From Planoprotostelium fungivorum (Eukaryota; Evosea; Variosea; Cavosteliida; Cavosteliaceae), in NCBI GenBank assembly GCA_003024175.1, contig MDYQ01000065.1, forward strand, positions 62,001 to 126,000: DNA of 64,000 nt. Direction: 5' to 3'. The notes under the pieces are model-generated. The model had not been told where the DNA came from. It searched no databases and saw only the letters and a program-made list of their open reading frames with translations. Shown piece after piece: positions 31,704 to 43,297 of the stretch; the first letter of the stretch is position 1, and each line of letters opens with the position of its first letter. Both the position numbers and the translations under genes were made by a program.

Positions 31704-34700
31704 TTCTTCTGCTTCTTCGCCTTTGGAAGTGACTTTCCTTCCTTGACCGCCTTCTGAGTCTGAGGTATCGCCTTGTGGATGGGTGGATCGATGCACTTTA
31801 GACGCAGTGACTCTCTGTCCTCATCGATCGAGATCTCCACACGAACCTGTTTCCATTGAGATGCATTGAGGATAGAAGGGACTCCACCTTGTTCATGAGG
31901 CCGATGGCCACGTCACCGAGGGAGACGGACTTGATCTGGTGGGTGATCTTGTCCATGACAAAGTCCTTCGAGTCTTCTTCCGTGTTGACGTACACCATAG
32001 ATTCGATTCCGTACCTTTCATCTCATCAGACTCCATCTCATACGATGATTATGATGATCATGATGATGGTGATGGTGATGCTGGTGGTGACTCACTTGGG
32101 TACGAGGACAGAGAAACCGTTTGTCTTGACGCGGGTGATGTAACCATCTTCCTGTAAGACCCTTCCTCTAAAGAAGACGACCGTGTGCAACTCCGTCGAA
32201 CTCCTCGACGCATGCTGAGCCATCGTGTGTCTAAAGTTGATATCTGCTCTTCTTCAGCTGTCTCCCTCCCACCGTGACTCACTCTGACACAGTTTGGTGA
32301 TTCGGTTGTTGTCAATGTCCATGGAGAGAGTGTAGACACCGATGCAGCAACCCAAGAGCCTGTGGACGATGTCGTCTGCGTACCTTCGAATGGGTGAAGT
32401 GAAGTGAGTGTAGATGGGTGCGGCGAGACCGTAGTGAGCGAATTGATCGCGGGCGACGGAGCCGGAAGAGAAGTAGACGGCTTGGGTCATGCATCGAGTC
32501 GTCAAGATTCTCAACAGTTTGTTCACGAATGGATCTTTGGGTACCTGATGGTATCAGCCATGTCATGCATCATGATGCATGGTGATGTGTATGGATGATG
32601 ACGTTGATGCATTGATGAGACATGAACGATGAACATGATGGATGACATGTGATGGATGATGAGATGTTCTTACCACGGCACGGTCGAGAGACTCTGCTAA
32701 AGCTTTCGATGATTCGACTTCAATGTTGATTCCAATCTTTCCTGCCGCGTCGATCATCGGTTCAAAGTTCTTCTTGGGTGGAGTAGGGTGACGTCTGTTC
32801 ATTCGTCAGCTCTCTTCATCATCATCATGATCATGATCATGATCACATCACCTCAATATGGCAAAATTGGGGAAACTCTCGTAAATCTTCTCAGCAACCC
32901 ACACGTTAGCGAGCAACATAAATTCCTCCACCATACTGTTCGTCTCTCTCAGCTGATACATCTCCACGTCCAAGGGCTCCTGCGACTCTTGATCTCGAAT
33001 AAACTTGATCTCAGTCGATGCCAACTCCAACGCTCCCGCGTCCAGTCTCCTCTGCTTCAACTTTTTAGCCAGGGCGTTCAACTTTCTCAATCCAACGCTG
33101 ATGTCATCGTGGAGGCGTCTGACACATCGTTCAGTGAAAGATGTCATCGTCTCTTCTCACTTGTCGTCGATTCTCATCTGTGCTTGCTCGTAAGTGAGAG
33201 AAGCTTTGCTGTTGATCGTGGCTTTGAAATAATCAACGGAGACGACTTCTGCTTCAGGAGTTAATTCCCACACGACAGAGAAGGTGAAACGGTCGACGTT
33301 GCTTCGAAGGGAGCACAAGTTCTCGCCGAGGAGTTTGGGAAGCATATCGATACGTTTGTTCACCAGGTAGACTGATCGTGTGAGGGGTTCGTTATCATAC
33401 AGACGATTCATCTTGAATGGATCGTGATATCGATTACGTTGTTGTAGAACGATCGTTTTGATAGAAGATGATGCGTAAATGAGATAAAAGACGGATATTC
33501 ACCCGTTGTAGATCGCTCGGCGGCTTCCTTATCGATGGCCGAATCTTGATGAACAAAATGGGTCACATCTGCAATGTGAACTCCCACCTATTCCATTCAA
33601 CATCGACCTCTCATCATCCCTCACCTCGTAATTTCCATTGGGCAGCGTCTTGATGTGCAGGGCATCGTCGATATCGGTACATCCGGGTGGATCGACACTG
33701 CAGATGTTCTCGTGTCTCAGATCTCTCCTGGTGGGGTTTTTGAAATCTGGGTCGTTCTCTGCGATCCAATCGGGGCTGGGGAGACAGTTCATGACGCTCT
33801 CGGTGAACGGATGGTAGCAGATGTCGTGTTGAATCATGATGACTTCGGTTTCGACCTGATGGGGTGAGGGGGGAGGGGGGATGGACTCACGTTGATGTCA
33901 CCGACGGGGCCGAGGGTGCGAACGTAATGTCCAGATGGATACCTCATCGTCCATCAGATGATGATGATGTGATGACGATGTGATGATGTGATGATATGAT
34001 GATGATGTGATGGTGATGACGACCCACTTTGAGTTCTTGTCCCATGCATCGATGGATACAACAATTCTCTTGTTCTTCAGATTCTCCATCTGCCTCGTGT
34101 GGATCTTGATCTTGGGAATCTGTCTGTTCACAGGAACGAACAGAGCTTGGCTACCATTGCTACCGCTATCGATGGTACCACAGTATCTTTCACACGTCAG
34201 ATCTCAAATTTTCACATCACCCACGGTTTCCAGTTACGCTTGATGATGGACACGATGATACCCGAAGGCCTCATCTCCTCCATCAGGTTCTGATCTTTCT
34301 CACTGACCCCTTCACCGTCCTCGTTATCTTCGATCTATCATCGCATCAGTCATGCATCAGACACGTCATCACATCACCTTCTGAACGGCCCTCATGGAAG
34401 GTCTCGACCATTGCTCCTTGGGTAACAATTGAACGGCGACGATGTCACCGTTGACCGCTCGGTTCAGGTTCTGCAGTCCCTGAATGAGAATTTCGTCTTC
34501 TAAACCTTCCACGGGGACATTTCCCTCGGTGTAATTGTCTCGATTCATTCGAAGTGGACCTTGGTAGTATCTTCCCGCCTTCAGACCTGCTTCCGTCTCG
34601 TTCTTCGACTTGTGCTGGAGAGAGTGTCACGAGATGATGAGAGATCATCGGATCACCTCGGGGTATTCTGTCTTCTTCGTGAAGGCGTCGTTCTGCTCTT

Positions 34701-35502
34701 CTTGGTCTTGACCGACGACTAACATATCGGTCCATTCGGGTAGACTGTCTCTGATCTCATTGGCGTACTCCAAAACTGTGGAGATGATGTGAGGTGATGT
34801 CGAATGACGGAATGATGATGTGATGATGGTTTAGATGATGGAAAAGTCGTACCTGTGAGAGCGTTTACGCCTGCGGCCAGTGCGGCCTCTTTGTTGAGGC
34901 GATCGTTTGTGATGAGGATGACGGGCAACAGCTGATGAGAACCATACCAGAGGGCAACAGTGCGGATAGCTTTGTCATTTCGGTCGTTCGGTGTCTCTCC
35001 TGGAAGTCTCTCCACGAATGTCTCTCTGATTCGTCTTCAATCGAATGATTCTGGTGATATTATGTTACATGTGATTGAAATCTTTAGAAAGGAATATGTA
35101 AAAGGTGACATGAAATTGATTTCACCTGTGATGTTCATTGTCGAACAGGAAGAATTTCTTCTCTTTGTTATCTATGATGGCACGAAGTCTAGAGTGTGTC
35201 TTCGTGTTGAGGTGTCTCACTTCTTCTTCCACCACTTTCGGGATGACAACGTCCATCAGCTTCGGATGCTCGAGTGCATCAATCTGACGGATCACCACAT
35301 TGGTGTCAACCACGAGTAATCTCTGAGCTTGAGGAGACAGTGTCTGAAGTTTGATCATCTGTGAATTCTCTTCTAATATCGGTTGACATCTGGGGCAGTT
35401 GACAAAGCCACATGGTAGATCTTCTCTCAAATAATGTTCTCGTACGACCTTCAAGACCTTGCCAGACTTGGTCTTTCGCATAAAACTCTTGTTATGCAGC
35501 AT
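31700..35502 (-). CDS. DIS3: Exosome exoribonuclease DIS3/Rrp44
   Basis: Catalytic subunit of the RNA exosome, with 3'-5' exonuclease (RNB) and endonuclease (PIN) activity. N-terminus [20 protein letters not shown] followed by REHYLREDL is nearly the signature start of DIS3; a Cys-rich CR3-like stretch (CGFVNCPRC) follows, then [23 protein letters not shown] and [15 protein letters not shown]. Cold-shock segments include [18 protein letters not shown] and [15 protein letters not shown]. The RNB core [20 protein letters not shown] (about 33670) keeps all catalytic Asp residues; [20 protein letters not shown] (about 31950) lies in the S1 region. About fifteen introns, several with GATGAT repeats. 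The C-terminus [10 protein letters not shown] ends at 31700-31702. Head-to-head with PES1, 161 bp between starts. Confidence 0.93.
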
Positions 35503-35663
35503 GGTGAGACCTCTGTGATGTGATCCTGACCGATATCGCTCCGTGGACCACGGAGAGGCTGTGAGCGTTGTAGACTGCCAATCCGGAAATTGCTCAGAAT
35601 CAGAAGAAGAGCAGCCGCATCACATTCTCAACGGAAAGGCTGTGATAGGTCTCGACATCGAAC
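35503..35663. promoter_or_regulatory. Bidirectional promoter DIS3/PES1 with perfect palindrome
   Basis: 161 bp between the start codons of two rRNA-processing genes. It holds CTCCGTGGACCACGGAG (35539-35555), a perfect 8+1+8 palindrome, directly after the palindrome CGATATCG (35531-35538). A dyad of this kind between co-functional genes is a candidate dimeric transcription-factor site. Confidence 0.5.
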
Positions 35664-37837
35664 ATGGTCAACGCCAAAAAGAAGGGAACATCCGGTGAGG
35701 CCGTGGCCTTTGTCACTCGATCCGCCGCTCTCAGCCGATTGCAAGTATCTCTCAGACAGTTCAAGTGAGAGACGATCTCATCGTCTTTCGTTTTGACGTG
35801 ACATAGGGCTCTATGTATCGTCAAGGGTATTCATCCTCGTGAGCCAAAGAAGAATCTGAAGGGAAGAGGTAAGATCTACTACTTGAAGAAGGATATCATC
35901 TTCTTGGGTCAGGATCCCATCATCGAGAAGCTCAGGTGATGACATGATATCATCCATGATTCATGGTTTCTCATATTTTTCAGAGGTGACCGTGTCATCA
36001 AGGCGAGAGCCGCGAAGGCCAAGGGAAGGAAAGAATACGATGTAGAGGCTTTCATCCGCACACAACTCCTCCCCACAAAGATGGATCATGCGTTGAAAGA
36101 GAGGTGAGCTGTCTCACTGCAATCCCTCATGACCGATCATCAGATACCCTACTTTCGATCATGCCCTCCACGATCTGAATGATGCCCTCACAACTCTGCA
36201 TTTGTACAGCACCATCCGTTCAGATAAGAACTTCACCGTCGAAGACTTGGAAGAGGTCGAGAGACTCCTCCACGAGTTCAACCTCTACATCATCGAGTCG
36301 AAATCCCTCAGAAAAGGATTTATTTCCATCAAAGGATTTTATTTCCAAGCTCTCATCCACGGATCCACCATCACGTGGCAAGTCCCCCACACAAAGACAT
36401 CCGGCGTGAGTCACCATTGTATGACGTGTGATGACGTCATCTGACGTAAGCAGAGACCGAGAGAGATCGAAGGGGTCGTGTCACAGACTTTCGTAGAGAT
36501 CTACAAAAACCTATTGCGATTCGTCATGTACAAATTGTACAAGTCCATCGGTATGGTCTACCCCCCACAGCTCGATGACACGAAGAAGGAGGTGAAATTT
36601 CAGCGGGATTTCATTCGAATTGACGCGAAATGCAGAGCAGCGTCGGCCTCGACGCACTTTTGGCTCAGATCAACGCGGTGGAAGAAGATGATGAAGAAGA
36701 AGAGGAGATCGTGAGTCACACAAATCCCATCACAATCTCATCTGACCTATTTCCAGGAAAAACAAAAGACCGAGACGGAGCAGAGGATCGAAACGCTGAA
36801 CGTCGACAAACTCGTTCAGATGGAAGAAGACAACAAGGAAGACATGGAAGAGGAAGAAGAAGAAGAAGAGAAACCAGAAGAAGATCAGACTTTCTTCGCA
36901 GAGAGAGAGCACATCGAGAAACAAGGCAGAATCTTCGACGGCCTCAAGGTGAGAGTCCACGCGACGAGAGACGATCTCACCTTACGTCAGGTCTTCGTAT
37001 CGAGAGAAGTCAACAGAGACATATTCGTCTTCATGCTGAGAGCGTTCGGTGCCGAGGCCTCATGGGAGGGACCGGACGCCCCCTTCTCCGTCAACGACAC
37101 GGACATCACTCACCAGATCGTGGACGCTGGATTCGTACCCAAGCGAGTCTTCATCGATCGCACCTACGTCCAACCACAGTGGGTCTTCGGTGGGTTCTAT
37201 TTCCTCCTCTCGACGCAGACTGAATCGTCACAGACAGCGCAAACGAGTCTTTCTTACTGCCGGAGAGTGAATACGCACCGACCAGCAAGCTGCCGCCTCA
37301 CTTGTCTCCCTTCCAGAATGCAAAGTTGAAGTCTTACATTCCGGGTAGAAGGACAGAATTGGACAAGATGAAGGAGGCCGCCAGGAACGGTCTGCCTTAC
37401 GTCAAGGAAGAGAACGAAGAATTGGCCCTACCCGTGAGTCTTTGTCTTTACGTTTCGTGTCATCGTGATGAGCTGATGAGAAAAGGTTCGCTACACGGAG
37501 GAAAGAGAGAAGACGGAGGAAGAGAAGTACACGGAAGAGCTCGAGGCCGAGGCCGCAGGAAAGACGTTCGCACAGGCACAAGCAGAAGAAGCAGAGAAAC
37601 CGAAAGAGGTGCCGTCGATGTCCATCGAGATGATCGGGATGCTGATGTCTTTGACAGATTGTCGTCAGGAAGAAGGAATACGAGGCGGCCAATATCAAGT
37701 CGGTCATGTCCAGCTCGAACCGATACGTCTACTCCAAGATGGTCAACTCACAAAACAAGAAGGAGAAGAGGAAGCGAACTCTGGAGAGAAAGGCACGTGG
37801 ACTGGCGGCGAAAGAGAAACAAGAGGAGAGAGAATAA
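35664..37837 (+). CDS. PES1: Pescadillo homologue (60S ribosome biogenesis, PeBoW)
   Basis: Nucleolar protein that, with BOP1 and WDR12, is needed for 27S/32S pre-rRNA processing. The Pescadillo N-terminal domain is clear: TRSAALSRLQVSLRQFKRLC, IVKGIHPREPK, KMDHALKERYPTFDHALHDL, NDALTTLHLYSTI, KSLRKGFISIKGFYFQA, TFVEIYKNLLRFVMYKLYKS and GMVYPPQLD. A poly-acidic stretch (about 36820-36890) precedes the BRCT region: FDGLKVRVHATRDDLTLRQV, then FGAEASWEGPDAPF and FIDRTYVQPQWVF. After it come KLPPHLSPFQNAKLKSYIPG and a very basic C-terminus (KKEKRKRTLERKARGLAAKE). Stop 37835-37837. Confidence 0.93.
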
Positions 37838-37969
37838 ATGCAGACCGCCCTCTAGAAGTTGCATGATGTTGATAACATTGCATCAGCGAAGCGGAAGCTT
37901 TTATTTGTGCATTTTCAGTGTTCCGGAAGGTCCCAAATATTTGGCTCCGACCCATCGTCCACGAGCAGC

Positions 37970-39441
37970 ATGTTCAAATTCTTCAGACGCAAGAAGAAGA
38001 GAAACATGAGCCCTGACCGTGCATCTCCTCCGCCTCTGATGAAAACGAGATCTGAAGAGCAACTCAACTACTTTTATAATGAACTCAACCAGCATGGTAC
38101 CATCGAGGAATATAAGAGGGCCAAGGAACAAGTCTTTGTCAAGGTATCAAATCATCAAGATGTTCGTCTCATCTATTACAGCACGAATTACTGGAATACT
38201 CTCCTCTCCAAAGCATTCTATCAGAATTAAAACGTAAGATAGAGAGAGAGCCTTTCACCCAGAGTTTCTCTCAGTTCCTACTTCAGCTGATGGCGACCGC
38301 ATTTGAGCTACCCGACGTCAACGACGCGAGATCATACAGGTGCATAGACGGCTACCATCTGTTTCCCTCGATCGGGAAGCTGCACAACATGCTCGAATGG
38401 AGGAAAGACCTACTCTTCGCTGCCCTCAGGTGACACGAACTCTCATCTGACCTTCTCACCTCCCTTCAGGCACGTAGAAAGAACGGAAGGAGCGACACAG
38501 ATGGGACCACTTCTCAGCCTGTTGGCCGTTGGTGGAGAATCCTGCGAAGCAAGACGCATGATGGCCTTTCACGCCGCAGTTCTTCGCTGCAAGATCGACA
38601 TCGCAATCGATGATGCGTTGGAAGTGGAAGAGACAGAGAAGCAGAAGGCGAGACGACAACTGTGGGAGGCAGCGACCGATTACGTCGAGTCTGTCAAAGT
38701 TCGAGCCTTTCAGAGGGTCTTCATCGATCCCACTCACACTTGCCTGCATCAATTGGGATGTATGACCCGGGACGATGCAGACGTCCACGGAGGTAACACG
38801 TGAGAAACGATCTTGACATTCATCGTGTGACTCTCGAAGGTATTCCGCTCTGCTGTTCGCCACGTTGGCCATCATGTTACCTCGTGGACTCTTCCTGCAA
38901 GATGAAGCGAAGGGCGTCTGTGATTATCTGAGGCCACCGGAAACACGTCAAGAGGCTTTGATGGCCGTATCGCCCAAAGACTCTTTCAAGAGGTGAACGG
39001 GGATCATTACACATGATGTTGATGCATCGGACAGTTTCAAGATGGGATTTCAAAGAGGATCTCTCATGGCCGACTACTTTATATTCCCCGGAAGGACACC
39101 TTTAGACGTGGCTAAGAGAGCCATCAGCCGCAGAGCTGAAGATCAGGACGGCAGGAAGCATCTGAGCTTGTACCTCGAAGCTTTCACTCGTTATTTCACA
39201 AAGGAAGAGATCATTCAACCTCTCTTCCTGCACTTGTCTGGGGAGGGGCAAGCACTGAACGTCATATTGAAAGACTTATATCCCGTGAGTCGTGCGGATG
39301 ATGATGTAAACGATGGCTGATGATGAGAAGGATGAGAAAGTGGAAGACGTGAGAGAATGGGTGTACGATGTAGAGAAGGACTACGAGTTTTCAGAAGAAC
39401 GAGCTGTATTATTGTTGAGACACGCTGGTGTGGCCGAATAG
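37970..39441 (+). CDS. Uncharacterised helical protein
   Basis: Not recognised. The start MFKFFRRKKKRNMSPDRASP is basic with a hydrophobic MFKFF tip, which could bind membrane or serve as a nuclear signal. Later exons read as alpha-helical, charged sequence: RSEEQLNYFYNELNQHGTIE, FSQFLLQLMATAFELPDVND, HLFPSIGKLHNMLEWRKDLL, then ARRMMAFHAAVLRCKIDIAI, RYSALLFATLAIMLPRGLFL, GSLMADYFIFPGRTPLDVAK and RHLSL-type helices. The end EVKVEDVREWVYDVEKDYEF-like acidic segment closes with RHAGVAE at TAG 39439-39441. LQDEAKGVCDYLRPPETRQE and CIDGYHLFPS might help a profile search. At least six introns are needed; reading frames are continuous across plausible GT-AG junctions, supporting one real gene. It starts 132 bp after PES1 on the same strand. 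Confidence 0.6.
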
Positions 39442-39679
39442 ATAGAAGGACATCAGTGAAGAGAAAGAAGCTCTGATGATGAGGTCCTACGCGGTCGCTT
39501 TACCTGCTCCTTTGATGTAAATATCAAACCTTTTGAATACATTGAACTTTGGTGGTCCAAGTTTAGGTTCCGAGATAGAAGTAGATGTGAGACGAAGAAA
39601 GAATTGTGTGATTCAGAAGGTGTCTGCGATTCATCTAACAGCAATTCGAACGACTTCTCACAAAACTGAAACGATCGTT

Positions 39680-41370
39680 TTATCTCTTCCACGATTCGAC
39701 CTTCTCCTCCACCGGCACCACGAATGGCTCCAAGATGTAGTCCCTCACTTTGCATTGCTCCGGTCCACATCGAAATCCCCAATAGTGGTTCATTCTCATT
39801 TCGTCGGGGCTGACTTCGTGGGCAGAACCTGTGCCGACCATGTTATGAACGACACCCTGATGGAAGTAGGGAGCGTAATAGATGGGTTTGAAACGGCCAC
39901 CGGTGATCGCCTGTTTGAATTTTGAATTTTCCCGGGAAAAACGACCGTTACTCACTTCCTTGTCTCGGTAACGGTAAGCTGAGATCATGGTGGAGTTCAA
40001 ATGGTGATTACCTCTCTTACCCTCATCGTTCAGATCACCGTAGAACATAGTCAAGATCTTCACAATGTCACGACTCATCACACGTGACGATCACTCACGT
40101 GGTATTGAGTCACCGCCTGTGGATCGGGCTTCTTCTTTTCTTTCAGCCAGCGTGTTAAGAAGCCAGACTCTTTGTCCTTCAAGTGAACTGGATATTCATC
40201 TACATCCATTTGGATCTGCCATTCATTCTTGTCCTTGTATCGATATAGCACGTGGGTGTACGCAGCATCCTGAATGACCATCAGCCATCATCATCGTCAT
40301 GGATCATGATCGCATGGAGGTGATCACCTGGACGATCTGATAGGGTGACAGTCCTTTACCAAGGTTGTATGGCCAGGCATGATAAGTCAACAGTCCAGAC
40401 TGGATGACGTCTGCCATCCATCAGATGGTCTCCGACATCAAGAGAGGTTCACACCTTTCAAACCTTCGAAAGTGGATTCTTCCTCTTCTTTACAGTTATC
40501 GTAGAGGTAAAAATGCTCCACGCCGGCCAAATTCATATAAGCCATCCATTCTAGAATCTCCTTCACCGAGATGTGGAAGTCATCCTGATTACATCGTCAA
40601 CACATCTGCATACAGTTCGATCGTGTGACTCACGGCGCGAAATACTCGATTCAGCATCACGGCGGTCAGTTTGTAAGATTTCGAACTCGTTTTGAATAGT
40701 CGAATACCTTTGAGCAAGACTTCATCATCGCGAACGACATCAAAGAGGACGTCGTAGAGGCCGTGGCTGGGAGGTGACAAGTCCTTCGGTACTTCGCACG
40801 AGCTCTGCTCTCCGTGGTACACATTGGCATTCCAAGACCTACCATCGTCTTTCAGATCTGTCTTTGTTCCATCAGAAAATCTGCAAGAGAGTCGTCCTTG
40901 GGCAATGTTCCCGAAGAAGATGATCTGATGTCGTCAGAGATGTGACGATGGTGAACAACCATCACCTTCTCTCCATCGCTCGTCAGCCAAATATCAAACA
41001 ATGTGAAACTCTGCTTGCGAATCTCTAATTTGGCCCGTCGGCTCATCTTCCAATCGGTAGGATGTTCGAGCCAGCCAATCTCATCTGTTGGTATCTCTGC
41101 TTCTGGTTTCTTCGGTTCTGCATCTACTTTGACTCGTCCTGGTCCCTCCAATTTGTCCAATTTGGCTTCATTTGGTTTTGGTTTGTTGACCTCGTTGTCA
41201 CGTGGTTCTTTCGAGGGCTGCTGAACGAGCGGTGATTGTTCAGGTGATTTCGTTGAATCATTTTCTTGCGATTGGATGCGAAGAAACAACAAGGCGAAGA
41301 CCCATATGGCTACCAGAAAGAGGTACCTTCGAGGGAATGGAAGAGATCTCCCTCTTCCCGATGATTTCAT
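39680..41370 (-). CDS. Type II membrane glycosyltransferase, GT92 (DUF23) family
   Basis: Short basic cytoplasmic end (MKSSGRGRSLPFPRRY), a single transmembrane helix LFLVAIWVFALLFLRI, then a Lys/Glu/Pro-rich stem: the plan of a Golgi type II glycosyltransferase. Lumenal motifs: SVKEILEWMAYMNLAGVEHF and YLYDN (about 40520-40570), the GT92 sequence for entry to the fold; LSPYQIVQ; and IQMDVDEYPVHL (about 40200-40230), the DxD-type metal/nucleotide-sugar motif. The downstream FKPIYYAPYFHQGVVHNMVG and EMRMNHYWGF resemble the conserved HxH...NHY end of DUF23 proteins. GT92 enzymes include galactosyltransferases that extend core fucose in nematodes; the specificity here is unknown. About eight introns, one with the palindrome CCCGGG inside A/T runs. 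Confidence 0.75.
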
Positions 41371-41513
41371 GGGCGCGCTGCCGTTGAAAAATGGGAAACA
41401 CCGCGGTATTTCAGATTTCTACGACGAGAAAACCCATTTTCCGTTCTATTCTTCTCCCTTTGATGACTCAGCTTCAAGAGTCCATTGAGAGATTTAAACC
41501 CGTGAAGATGTGT

Positions 41514-42951
41514 TTATTTCGATTCACTCCATCTCAGTGCGGATGTCAGCGTATTCTGGAGCAACATGGCAACCTGCCTCGATCGTCAGCCTCATCTTCT
41601 CCCGTCGCCATCGATCATCACGATCGATCATCTTCTCACCGTCATCGGACCGACACCACCCGGAACGGGGGTGATCATGGAGGCCTTCTCCACGGCAGAT
41701 GCGTAATCTACGTCTCCGACCAATCTGTAACCCGCCTTCTTTGTCTGATCGTCGATCGAGTTGATTCCGACGTCGATGACCACAGCACCCTCCTTCAACC
41801 AATCTCCCTTCACCTGGGAGGGTCACATTCGCATTCGCATTCGCAGATGCGATTCCCACCAGCTCGGGCTGTCCCACGGCGGCGATGAGAACGTCAGCTT
41901 GGCGACATTGGGCGGGAAGATCTGCCGTGCGGGAGTGGCACACGGTGACCGTGGCGTTACGCTTGAGGCATAGGAGGCTGACAGGAACTCCAACGATATT
42001 GCTGCGGCCCAGAACAACAACTTTCTTTCCTTCCAAATCGATCTTTACTCATCAGCATCACCGTCATTGGATGCGAGATCGTGATGATGTCATGATAAGT
42101 GTGATCGTGAGACGATGATGATGATGTTCGCGGAATGTCTTTACCTTGAGGCGATCGAGGATCTCTAAACATCCTTTGGGTGTGCAGGAGACAAATGTGG
42201 GCTCTCTACCTGCAGAGTCTCATCCGAATGAAACGTTGTAGATGTATAGATCTTCGGAGAGTCCGATATCGAAGGTACGTATGGTGCGTACCTCTCATGG
42301 CCAAAGCTCCGATGTTAGCCGGGTGGAATCCATCGATGTCTTTGCTGATGCTGACCTTTATCCATTGAGCGATGAGATATAGACAAAGTGTCACCTCATC
42401 CAAAATCTGCTTCTCATCGATGTGACTTGGGAGGGGCAGCTGCACGATTAGACCGTGGACTTGGTTATTCTCGTTCAACTCGTGGACGAGAGAGACTAAC
42501 TCTTTTTGTGTGATGGTCTCCGGTGCCTGATGAGATGATGTCAGAAGATCCATGTTGCAATGTTGGGATGATGACATCACCTTTTGGAGGATGAAGTTGA
42601 AGCCCACTTCCTCAGCGGCCTTCTGCTTCATTCTGATGTACGTGAGAGAGTCTTGACGGTTACCAACGAGAACAACGGCGAGTCCTATAGTGGTAATATA
42701 TTAGAGGACGTCACCAGACGATGCGAAGGTGATACTGATCATCTCACCTGGTTTTAATCCTTTTTCTTCTATCAATTTAGTGGTCTTCTCTTTGATCTCC
42801 TGAGATGATGTCAGTTTTAGATCACACATACGTAGGACCGCTAATTGATGGAAGAAACGTGGAATGAACATCAGACGACGTATAGATGTTTTGTTACCTG
42901 CTGAATAGTGGTGGCGATTGCCTTTCCATCGATCCTCTTGCTCTCTGCCAT
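41514..42951 (-). CDS. Bifunctional methylenetetrahydrofolate dehydrogenase/cyclohydrolase (FolD/MTHFD)
   Basis: One-carbon folate enzyme interconverting 5,10-methylene- and 10-formyl-tetrahydrofolate. Motifs in order: [40 protein letters not shown] then KAAEEVGF (substrate-binding YxxxK is Y-I-R-M-K), [20 protein letters not shown] (conserved QLPLP), [49 protein letters not shown] (NADP site), [53 protein letters not shown], then GVGPMT joined across an intron to [19 protein letters not shown]. No formyl-THF synthetase domain follows. The ATG at 42951 is in [19 protein letters not shown]; the frame may continue upstream into an exon near 43140-43190 (SETKGKILQ), so the real start is uncertain and could add a targeting peptide. 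Confidence 0.87.
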
Positions 42952-43297
42952 CTTCTTAATGAGCTGATTACTGATGTGTCTGTGTGATATTGGATTGAAA
43001 GAAACGTTCAATGGTCTCGGTGTGATGCGCGTGATTCTGGAGATCATGGGCTGTCACCCGTTTGTAAACTGCCCTTCATCATCATGATATCTCAGAAATC
43101 GCCGGTCAGCTGTCACTCCATACATCATTACCTTGCAAGATCTTCCCCTTGGTCTCGCTCGCACTCGGACTCGATTGATTCACCTTCTATAGGCATTGTC
43201 ATTACATAATTGCGATTAAAAAATCTTTTGACGCGTGATCCCCGAGTTGTTCTGGTCGCGCATCTTACCACAAGCAAAAAGGTAAAGGGAGGACCTC
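42952..43297. other. Intergenic region between FolD-like and Q/N-rich genes
   Basis: 346 bp. A possible upstream exon of the FolD-like gene lies near 43140-43190 on the minus strand. No other feature is supported. Confidence 0.35.

Noticed and set aside
36730-36960. Minus-strand ORF with a run of Phe/Leu that looks like a membrane helix.
   Set aside because: It is antisense to the poly-Glu segment of Pescadillo.
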